NCBI RefSeq assembly: GCF_964656455.1
Contig: NC_135717.1
Span: forward strand, 153,687,793 to 153,751,792
Source of the DNA: Halichoerus grypus
Lineage: Eukaryota; Chordata; Mammalia; Carnivora; Phocidae
Reading direction: 5' to 3'
Length of the DNA: 64,000 bases
Shown here in pieces: positions 36,301-48,300 of the stretch. Made by a program: the position numbers and the translations under genes. The notes under the pieces are model-generated. The model did not search any database. It saw nothing but the letters and a program-made list of their open reading frames with translations, and had not been told where the DNA came from. The number at the start of each line of letters is the position of its first letter. Position 1 is the stretch's first letter.

Positions 36301-39300
36301 TACTTATTGAGACTCTTAAATGCAGTTTCCTCAACATTTAGATGATGAACAGTGTGAAAAAAAGCCTGAAGAGATCCAGTTTCTACATCCCATGTATTAA
36401 TATAAAGAGAATGAAAAATAGAATTCTCACATAAGTTTCCCGAAGTGTAACTTAAAATTGTAGTTGATTCAATTAAGTGTTTTAAATCTATTTTCATCAT
36501 TAAAAATTGGTGGGGAAAATGAACATGGCTGCCTGGGGTAAGACAAATGTTTAACTCTAAATACACAGAAGATATGGGGTGGCTGGGTGATAGACACTGG
36601 GGAGGGTATGTCCTATGGTGAGTGCTGTGAATTGCTCAAGACTGTTGAATCACAGACCTGCACCTCTGAAACAAATAATACAATATATGTTAAAAAAAAG
36701 AAGAAGAAGAAGATAGGAGGGGAAGAATGAAGGAGGGGAAATCGGAGGGGGAGACGAACCATGAAAGATGATGGACTCTGAAAAACTGAGGGTTCTAGAG
36801 GGGAGGTGGGTGGGAGGATGGGTTAGCCTGGTGATGGGTATTAAAGACGGCACGTTCTGCATGGAGCACTGGGTGTTATATGCAAACAATGAATCATGGA
36901 ATACTACATCAAAAACTAATGATGTAATGTATGGTGATTAACATAACATAATAAAAAAAAAGTATGGGGAAATCTAAAAAAAAAATAAATACACAGAAGA
37001 TAAAATATCACCTTTAGCAAGAAAAAAATTCCTAAATTTTATGACTATATTTCTAAGCTTATAATATTCATTTATTGCTCATTATTTAGAACGTAACCTG
37101 CTGAATAACATTTTACAATTCTTGAATGTGCTTTTTCAGTTAAAACTATGCTTTAAATTTTCTAAGTCTAACAGAAATACTTGTTTTCTGAAACTTCTGT
37201 AAATAGTATTCAACATAAGAATATTGTAAGACATACTAAGATCAAAACAGACCTTACCTTGAAACATCACCATTCGTCTGCATTTCTTGATGAAATTCAC
37301 ACAAAGAGGTATCACCATTACTTAAGCTTTCAATCATAGACATTTCATTACTATTCTGAGAAAGATCTTTAGTTTTTCCAAGATTTGCTAATGATGTAAC
37401 CACACTGGCCAATGTACTTAAATCTCCCTGACATGATTCAGCCTTAAAAAAAAAAAAAAAAAAAAAAAAGTATTAAAATCTGCAAATTGGATCAGAGAAC
37501 TTTTTGTCTGAAATATCCAATTCTAGATTATGAAATGCCAAAATTAAAGTACTTCTAAGATAACTGAAGCCTAGAAAGTAAAATCAAAGAGCTCTGAGCT
37601 TTTAGAAACTTCCTGAGGAAAATATAAGTTTAAAAACGTCAGGTACATTTCCTAGGAAATGTTTATACAAAAATTACATTAAACGAAAAACTGTACTTAA
37701 TGACTAATCTATTCACATCAACAATCCCTTCCCCTGTAAAAGGATCTTAGATGATCTTTTAAGTTCTTTTAGAATTAAAATTCTGACAATTTCCAAAACT
37801 TACTATATGAACTATAAAGTTGTACAGAATGTATTAAAATTAGTATTACTGAAAAAAGAAAAAAAGGTAAATGTGTATTACTGAACAGAATTCTTAGAAT
37901 GCCAACTCTTACCAGTCAGTGGTATATGTTAAATACCAGGTGCTGTGTAGGTGAAAAATCTCTCATATTTAAGATAATGGTTTTTGTTTTTAAGATTTTA
38001 TTTATTTGAGAGAGAGAGAGAGAGAGATTGAGAGAACGAGTGGAGGGAGGGTCAGAGGGAGAAGCAGACTCCCTGCAAAGCAGGGAGCCTGACACGGGAC
38101 TTGATCCCAGGATCCTGGGATCATGATCTGAGCCGAAGGCAGATGCTTACGGACTGAGCCACCCATGCACCCAAGATAATGGGCTTTTGCTGTACACTGC
38201 ATATTTTCCCATTTGTCTTTAGTTTTTATTTTTGTTAATCATGTATATATTCTTTATACACTAATTAGCTATAATTATTTTGTGAAAAAGTATTCTCTCT
38301 CCTTAACTGTTTGACTACCCAGAAATATAATTTCTGTAGGAAAGGCAGATAGATGCTTGATTTTTATCAATTTTCAGAGCAATGAGTCAATGCCCTTAGC
38401 AACCTCTACTGGTAACAGGTGAGTTTTAAGTATCACTTTAAATTCATAGATTTTTATATATTTGATGTGTTTAAATGAATCATTCTTTTTTAAATACTCA
38501 AATTATTCCATTCTAACCTAATGAGAGTCCCTTCAATTGCCTTCTATGGCCAACTGACTGAATCCTTTAATAAAATTTAATTCTTCCTTTACGGTTTGTA
38601 GTGTTTTTAATCCTAAGAAAATACATGTTTCCTTGATGTTTCATGTTTTATCAATTCTTCAGTTTATGTGAAATTGGTTTTAGTGAACAGAATGAAACAA
38701 TTTTTGTGCTTCCTAAATTAATGAATGGTCCCAGAATCATTTACTGAGAAACCTACCAGTTGTGAGGAATTCTTACTTGGTTCCTACTAATATATGTATT
38801 TTATTTAATCCTCATAACAACCCTGTGGAATAGGAATCATCATCCCTTTATTACTGACAAGAATCCATTGTCACTGCGGCAGCAAATAGTGAAGGCAAGA
38901 CTGGGAAGTCAGGTCTGATGGGAAAGCCTGTGCTCTTAACCACTGTTCCAGGCTTTGTATACATGAGTAAAAGGAGTTAACATTTTTAAGTGTTTTAAAT
39001 TCAACTAAAACTTAAACATATCTATTTTCTTCCATTTTCTAACATGCCTATCTAGCTAGATTAAACTTTTGCCAATGAAGACTCTTAGCAATGTGAAAAG
39101 ACCTCACCTTGTGACTGTTTGTCAGAAACTTACACACAAGGTTATTATAATTCAATACAAAGACATATAGAAAAGTAGTGTCTGGGCAAATAATTTCTCA
39201 ACAAAACTTAGTTGTCTTCCTTTCCTAAAGGAGTTAATACGTCAGTGAAATCGTAACTACCATCCTAACCTTGAATCACGTATATAAAGCGAAGCAAAAT

Positions 39301-42300
39301 CTTCTAATTCCAAAATATATGGTAAAAGGTCAAATCTCCCCACTTAATAACAAAATGCTAAAGCCCAACCTGTATGGTTGACACTCTTATTTGCCCTATT
39401 TTACAGACGAGGAAGGAAACTGAAGCACTGAGAGGTCAAATAACTTGCCCAAGGTTATATAGCTAGTAAGTGGCAGATGAAATTTGATTCCAGAGCTCAA
39501 GTATTAAGAGTGCCTTAAGAATACTGGGTATTTACCCCAAAGATACAAATGTAGTGATCCGAAGGGGTACGTGCACCCCAGTGTTTATAGCAGCAATGTC
39601 CACAACAGCCAAACTATGGAAAGAGCCAAGATGTCCATCAACAGACGAATGGATAAAGATGTGGTGTGTGTGTGTACATACACACACAATGGAATACTAC
39701 ACAGCCATCAAAAAACCCGAAATCTTGCCATTTGCAATGACGTGGATAGAACTAGAGGGTATTATGCTAAGCGAAATATAAGTCAATCAGAGAAAGACAA
39801 GTATTGTATGACCTCACTGATATGAGGAATTCTTAATCTCAGGAAACAAACTGAGGGTTGCTGGAGTGGTAGGGGGGTGGGTGGGATGGGGTGGCTGGGT
39901 GATAGACATTGGGGAGGGTTATGTGCTATGGTGAGCGCTGTGAATTGTGCAAGACTGTTGAATCACAGACCTGTACCTCTGAAACAAATAATACATTATA
40001 TGTTAAAAAAAAGAAGATAGTAGGAAGGGAAAAATGAAGGGGGGGAATCGGAGGGGGAGACAAACCATGAGAGACTATGGACTCTGAGAAACAAACTGAG
40101 GGTTCTAGAGGGGAGGGGGGTGGGGAGATGGGTTAGCCTGGTGATGGGTATTAAGGAGGGCACGTTCTGCATGGAGCACTGGGTGTTACACACAAACAAT
40201 GAATCATGGATCACTACATCAAAAACTAATGATGTAATATATGGTGACTAACAACATAAAAAATAAAAAAGAGTGCCTTTAGAATATCAAACAAATGTAT
40301 AATAAATCTGGCCATAAATTGGATGAATAATCTTATAGTTTATATAAAACCAGATCACATTACAGGCTGAGGGAAATACTAATCATAGGCTCCCTAAAAT
40401 CTGTTTCTAGACAAGAGTCTTCAGGAGAAATTTTTCTTTTTGTTCTCATAAGGGGTTTCTGAACACTGCAGAAATAAACCTTTTTTCCTTGAGACTCCTT
40501 GCTCAAAGAGGACTCCAACCTTTAAAAGAAACCAGATAACTCAGACACGTAATGAAAGCTCTTGCAATCCTATTCCTACTCTTGACTCAAGTTAATGTTT
40601 TGAGTAAAAGGTATGCTAGGAATTTCTCTTCACCTGAAATATTTTAAGTATTTTGTTACTGTAAAATCTGTAGGGGAGCATAAAAGAAATATTAAGAATT
40701 TTGCACTTGGGGCACCTCGGTGGTGCAGTTGGTTAAGCGTAGGACTCTTGGTTTCGGCTCAGGTTATGATCTCAGGGTCATGAGATCAAGCCCCCGTGCT
40801 CAGCACAGAGTCTGCTTGAGATTCTCTCTCCCTCTCCCTCCTGCTCATGCTCTCTCTCAAATAAATAAATAAATCTTAAAAAAAAAAAAAGGGGAATTTT
40901 GCACTTAATATACATTTCCATTTCTGAGGACTTTTGAGATGAAAGAAACCTTGAAGACTTTTGTCTGTCATTTCCATTTTGAAGCTGTAATTGTCCTAGT
41001 GGAATAATGAACATTTCTACTGATAGTTATTCATATATGAGGACACACAAAATGGAAGCTATCCTGGTCACAAATCTAAACCCAAGTCAGCAAGCACTTA
41101 CAGGAAACACCTGTTAAGGAAACCTAACATACACCAATCACAATCCGCAACTCCGCTTTAACTAGCTCACCTTACCCTAAGAAACAGGACCCACTAGCCT
41201 TACAAGGAAATCTTCAAGCTCCTAGCCAATAAGGCCATTTCCATATTGCTGCTTCTAATGTTCTCTAAAACTCACTCTTGCCCAAAATCCCTCAGCAAAA
41301 GTGCTCTCCTGATCTATGGATTGTTTTCCCTTGAATAAAGGCACAAATTTGTTACTAAATTGTTTTAGCTGTCATTTGACACTATCAAATAGTTGATCAT
41401 TTATATTAAAAAAGAAAGCAGTTTGTAATAGGAATATTTAAGACCAGATCAATTAACCAAAGTAATTGCGGAGATTAAGAAAAGGAAAAAAATATTTAAA
41501 GCTTAAAAAAATTTAAGCTTTAAATTAATTGCACTAAACACACCTTATCTGGTGTCATCAGCACAGTTGACTCAGTTTTTATTCCAGACTGGTGAATATT
41601 CACAAACATTCCTGAATCTAACAGTCCTGCTGACCTGTAACAAACAAGTACAAATTTTAGCCTTAGTTTCATTGGGAAGAAAAACAAATGACCAGCTCTA
41701 CTTAATGTATGTTTTGCTTGTTTTTACTATACCGTGCAGTTTCACTATCTGTTACAAAAGTTGGAGTTGCAGCTAATGGACTTCGAAGGTCTTTTCGGAT
41801 GTAGATTTTTTCTGTTGAAGCGGCACAGTTGGAAGATTTTTCTCGTGATACTTCAATAGGTTTTCTTTCACACTGAACAGCTACAAAAATGCATTAAACT
41901 ATTACACCACAGTGTGGAATTTATAAGCAATTATAAATGTAACCATTCGGTCAGCAATGCTCACTGCTCATGGGAGACAGTTACCATAAGTGAACTCTAA
42001 AGGTAATTCTTAATCTTTAGAAATTATTTCCAACTTCAACAAAGTTGCTTCAGAATAGTTATTTCCATCTCTTGCTCTCTTTTCTCTCCCTGACCCAGCT
42101 GTGGTTGAAATGTAGAGAAATTCTTATTTTTTTAAAAGTTCACTGTCAAGAAGGAAAAGATACTGTCAAGAAGGAAAAACTGAAGATAGGAGTCTCTTAC
42201 CTATCTATGTGAGAGTTAAAAAAATAATATTTGACCAATTGAAAACAATAGTAATAGAGAGCCACAAAAAGTTAAATCTTTTTTTAGTTAAGGGCAAGGA

Positions 42301-45300
42301 GATTTTTGAGAAGTAATTCAACTGTTTAATCTTCATTTATAAAATATAGGTAGTGTATTTCATTTATTTTATAGGAATTTTATTTCATGATACTTAGGAG
42401 ATAGTATAGTTTAGTTGTTAAATGTACATTTTCTGAGGAAAAAAAAAACCTGCCAAGATTCAGATCCAAGTTCTGCCACTTATTAGTTATGTGACCTTGG
42501 GCAAGTTACTAAATCTGTTTACTCAAATGTAAAATGGGTAAGAGTAGTACCTAGTGCATGGTGTTTTACTATAGGAATAAATAATTCATATGCTATACAC
42601 AGAGTTAGGCATGGTGAGAGCTCAATCAATATTAGCTACCCTACTTATCACCTTAGTAGTTTAATCGGAAACTAAACTGGCATCTAGTTAGTTGTGCTTT
42701 TTTTAAAAAACCATGTTCAAACATACATACATGCATAGCATATAGGCATTCGATGAGTATCTTGTTGAATAAAAAATACATGCATATGTACACATTTCTA
42801 AACTGTTAGTTGGAAATCTGTAAATTAAAAAGCATATATATTGACATATTGTGTTAATTTTGACATACTTCTAGAGGTTGCCTGAATTCTTAAAATTATT
42901 TTCTCCTTTAAAGCTAATACATACAGTCTTGTCTCATTCCAAACGCAATACATCTCTGTAACCTGCAGTATTGACAGCGGTTTCGATGGTGTTTATTGAT
43001 AATACAGTCCTTTGATCCTCGACATGAATAAACTAAATTTTTTCGGATGCTTCTCTTAAAAAATCCTTTGCAGCCTTCACAGGTTACTGCTCCATAATGA
43101 CGCCCTAGAGACAAGATGTTTAAGGAAACACAAAAGTCACATATTTTAGAACAGAAGTAGAAATAAGCCCATTTCTTCCCTTTAAGTAACAATAATATAT
43201 GTAATGAAATGGAGATTTTTGAGTTTGTGACATGGAAAAATTTTTTAGGAGTTACTAAACAGAGAATGAAACAACCATATTCTTTTTTTTTTTTTTTTAA
43301 AGATTTTATTTATTTATTTGACAGAGAGAGAGCGAGCGAGAGAGGGAACACAAGCAGGGGGAGTGGGAGAGGGAGAAGCAGGCTTCCCGCTGAGCAGGGA
43401 GCCCGATGCGGGGCTCGATCCCAGGACACTGGGATCATGACCTGAGCCGAAGGCAGACGCTTAACGACTGAGCCACCCAGGCGCCCCTAAACAACCATAT
43501 TCTTTGATAAATATATTAAATAATATGAATTTTTAATTCTGTAAAGTAACTTTAACAATGATACGAAAAATTTCGGAAAGAGAAAAAACAAAACCACCCA
43601 TGACACCATAAGTAAAAACTATTTTCACTTCTGAGATCACTTACAAATTATAATTCTCTTATATGTTATATAAAGATACTCTATTCTGAAAACTCTGCTC
43701 GGAAAAAAGATACATCAATTAATATTTGAGCTATAGTATTCTCTTTTTTGAGGGGTGGGGTGGGAAAGGATAGAGGGAGGGGGAGAGGAAGAATCTTAAG
43801 CAGGCTACACGCCCTGTACAGAGCCTCCATGGGGCTTGATCTAACGACCCTGAGATCGTGACCTGAGCCGAAATCAAGGGTCAGACATTTAATCAACTGA
43901 GCCTCCCAGGTACCCCTATAGTAATCTGAAGAAATCTGTCACACTTTGATTAACCTACCACTTCACAGGCCATTTCTTTGATACAACATCTATTAAATTG
44001 AACATACTCTGGGAAAAGCTGTAGTGTGAGATTTTTGCAATAAAGCTATGGAAAAGATTAAAGATTATATATGAGTAAACATGGGTGCTTTCCTGGCATA
44101 AAATAACAATGAACATAACTAAAATGACATAACCCTGAGTACTAGTAATAGTACTTGGAGAAATGCTGCTCAGTTATGCACAGCATTAAATGAAGAGTAA
44201 CCAGAGCTTTTCCATCTCAATAATTTAAGTCACTCTATATTCCTGGACTAGCAACAGGGCTCAGCAGGTAAGTTAACAACTTAATGTTATGTATTATTAA
44301 GGACCACAACTCATTTTTAAGCAACTGCTTTGACAAAACTGATTTTACTTTCAAGAAAAATTTCCACATATTCAGTTTACATTTAAAAAGCAGAACTCTT
44401 GGGGTGCCTGGGTGGCTCAGTTGTTAAGCGTCTGCCTTCGGCTCAGGTCATGATCCCAGGGTCCTGGGATCGAGTCCCACATCGGGCTCCCTGCTCGGCA
44501 GGAAGCCTGCTTCTCCCTCTCCCACTCCCGCTGCTTGTGTTCCTGCTCTCGCTATCTCTGTCTCTGTCAAATAAATAAAATCTTTAAAAAATAAATAAAT
44601 AAAAATAAAAAGCAGAACTCTTTGGGGGACCTGGGTGGCACAGTTGGTTAAGCCCCTGACTCTTGGTTTTGGCTCAGATCATAATCTCAGGGTCAGGACA
44701 CTGAGCCTCGTGTGGGGCTCCATGCTCAGTGTGGAGTCTGCTTGAGTTTCTCTCCCTCTCTCTCTGCTCCCCCACCCGCCCAAATAAACAAATCTTTTTT
44801 TGTTTTTAAAGCAAAACTGTTTTTCACAATTCTTCAAAATATACATTTTATGTAATTGCAAGATCAAATTAAATTGCATTCAAGTAAAAAAAAATCTTTG
44901 GGTGAATAAAAAGCTTTGGGGGGAAATCAGTTAAATTTTATAGGCTTCAAATAGGAACTGTAAAAACAACATGCTCTTTTTACTTTCAGAAGAAGAAACA
45001 TGGTAGTGTGGTAGTTATTTTAACAACACAACACATACAGAAGGCTATTTTTAAAATGTTACCTGATGCTTTGTCTCCACATACTACGCAAAGATCAAAA
45101 ACCTTATTTGGTCCTTGGTCTGGGGAAGAATTATCTGTTAAGAGCTAAAGAAAACCCCCCAAAACAAAAAACAAAACAATAATTTGTTAATAACACTCTT
45201 AGTTAAAATGTAAAAGAACAGTCTTAATTATTGCTTTCTTTCTCATAAGTTATTCTGAAACTTTGAACTCTATTATGCATATATCAAACTACTGTTAATT

Positions 45301-48300
45301 TTCTTTATATATAAGTAAAAATTTCAATGTTATTAGAAGCAAAGATCAGAATACCTTTTAAATTTGTTCCATAACAATCTCATTAAATACTGTTAAACAC
45401 TCAAATACATGAGTATTTAATGTATCTTACCTATTAAGCACTTATTATTCATTATTCATTCAACACATCAAATTACTGCAGCAATTATCAGCCCTATCAT
45501 GACGTGTCTTTGAACAGCTCAAAATTTTTCCATGTGGAAAAATAAGCTATAACAGCATAAAAAGATAACTGAATTTTTTAAATAGAAAAGTACTTAAAAA
45601 TTTTTTGAGTTATTTATTTATAATTATGGAAATGATTGATAAACTTTTCATCGATGAGTTGTCTAAGATTTGGATCTTAGTGTAATCATTGACAACGTGG
45701 GCTGCAGAGTCTGATAAACGGTAGCAGGTTAGTGGGACTGGGTGGAGAGGCCTTGGGCAAATTACAAACCCTCTTTATAAATTATATAAAGAGCTAATCA
45801 CTAGTTATAGCTAATATAATGCTGTAAAAGAAATACTAGTTTCTTCTTTTAGGTTTATCTTCTAATCTTTTAATTTTTTTTTTCAATCTTTTGAAACGTG
45901 AACAAATTAATTCAATCCCAAAAATGTGATAGGGAATTCACCATATCACCTTGCCCTGGCTTTAAAACAACCCACAAACTAACCTCCACTTTGACTTTTT
46001 CTTCTCTTAGGGGTGTGAATGCCTTCAGGAGTAATTCTGATTTTAAAAACTTCAAACAGTCCTTAAAACAGCTGTCCCTTGCTATGTTCTAATAGCATCA
46101 TTTCTTCTTATACCATCATAAAAATTAGTCTTTAGCAGAAACTTAAAAAAAAATAGGCTGTCCTTTGAAAGCATCTATGAAAGGCATCACTCTTCCTTAA
46201 CAGCACATCTATTGTGAATGGTGCTAATCTTTTATCTATTATTCCTAAGGGTAGAAGAAATACTGAGAGATTAAGGGACTTGCCCACATCCTTTAGGTCA
46301 CTAGATCAGAAATTCAGTCTTCTTGGCCCAGGGGAATTTTATCCTGTACCTGTTTCTATTTCTTTGCCCTGAGACGTGATCCATAAAGTAGGCAAAGTAC
46401 CAATATTATCTTTTTTTCTTGAAACAGAAATTTTATTTTTTTTTTTTTTTAAGATTTTATTTATTTGCGAGAGAGAGAATGAGAGACAGAGAGCATGAGA
46501 GGGAGGAGGGTCAGAGGGAGAAGCAGACTCCCTGCTGAGCAGGGAGCCCGATGTGGGACTCGATCCCGGGACTCCAGGATCATGACCTGAGCCGAAGGCA
46601 GTCGCTTAACCAACTGAGCCACCCAGGTGTCCGAAACAGAAATTTTTTAAAAAGAGTAACTTTACAGTGGAGAAATCTGATACACACTACTTCAGCCAGG
46701 TGGTGAAGATCAATGTCACCAGTTATAAAACATGAAGATAGTTAAGTACACTTGATATGTGATGAAAATGGCACTTAACCTCTGTGATCCTCCTCACGAA
46801 AACCAACAATCCCAGTCTAATCATGAGAAAAACAGTAGTCAAAGTCCCATAGCAGGGCCATCTACAATATACCTGACCAGTACACCTCAAAATCGTCAAG
46901 GTCATCAAATACAAGGAAAGTCTGAGAAACTGTCACTGCTAACAGGAATCTAAGGAGACATGATGACTAAATGTAATATGGTATCCTGAAACCAAAAAGA
47001 ATATTAGGTAAAAATCAGGGAAAGCTAAAAACATCTATGGATTTTAGTTAATAATATATCAAAATTAGTTCACTAATCATAATAAAGGTATCATATTAAT
47101 ATAAAATGTTAATAGGAGAAATTGTGTTGAGAGGTTATATGGAAACTCTGTACTAACTGCTCTATATTTCTGCAACTATAAAACTGTTCTAAAAAATCAA
47201 ATCTGTTGATAAGAAGAAATTAAGGTATTCATGATGTTACACATTTTTTTTAGTGACTTCTGTCTTGTTGATAAAATAACTTCTTATAAATCCCATCCAC
47301 TTTTTACCTTAGCTGTTTCTAAAAATAATATAAATAATGCAATTAGAAGAATAATAGAATCTATCAGGATATACAGGCAAAATTTTGTATTTTATGAATT
47401 AGTTTTTCAATCCTAAAAGGAACTTTCTTTGATCAGCTTTTCATCACAAAAGAAAGAATTCAATTTTAAGTGGGCACTCCACCAAAAAGTCTCCAAAGGC
47501 AAACTTAAGGGTTTGTTGGATTTGTGTTCAATCACAGCAACCAGCAGTGAAAATTATCTACATAATCACAGGCATGCAGTGTGTATAAGCCTTAACTCTT
47601 CAAAAAATATATAACTAGCAAAAATTAAAATGATGTGAAGTTAATCTAGACCACTGACTGAATTTCAGTGTTAAAGCAGACGTTGGGGATCAAACTGTCT
47701 GCTACATCAAGGAAAATAGAAATGACGACCAAGGAGGCAAAGTGACAAAGATGCAGCCATAATACCGACTTCTTGGTTTGGCAGCTTCTTGTTGCCCAGG
47801 TAAGCGTGGTCTTGGGAAGTGCTGCTACCACAGAAGAGGCTCTTAATTTGGCAGTTTCCTAAACATGCAGAAGCAGCAGGTCTCTTAGAAGCCAGTTCTG
47901 CAGCACGTCTGAGTGGTTATTCTTGGAAACCTGACCTGGAGCTGTTATCTTCAGCCTTCCCAACAATTCTGTGAGTTCTCTATACCCTTTATAAAACCCC
48001 TTCCTGGGCAAACTAATCAGAGTGAATCTTACTATACGCAACTAAGAACCCCCCCCCCCAAAATATATGGATGTGAGGGTGCGTGAGGAAAAGTACAGTG
48101 GCAGATAGGAGAGGGCAGTCACCACAGATAATCTGCACAGCACATAATTTTATGCAACATTTTTTTTCCTACGGACCACGGAGGACGTAAAGTCTTAACA
48201 TTAGGACTTATACTTATGACGTGCTTTTTAATTCTTTCAAGGTAAGATGAAAAGACACTCTGAAGTTATTTACCTGGAGATGTTGTGCAGACAGATCAGG

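Noticed and set aside
39554..39825. Two overlapping frames of 75-84 codons.
   Set aside because: They are the decayed C-terminal part of L1 ORF2 read in two frames.
43209..43445. Open frames running through SINECs (also at 1446, 8266, 18601, 26780, 50810).
   Set aside because: They are SINEC consensus read in arbitrary frames with Arg/Glu or Ser/Leu-rich products.
46759..46953. A 64-codon frame in NR2C1 intron 3.
   Set aside because: It lies in old L1 3' UTR sequence.
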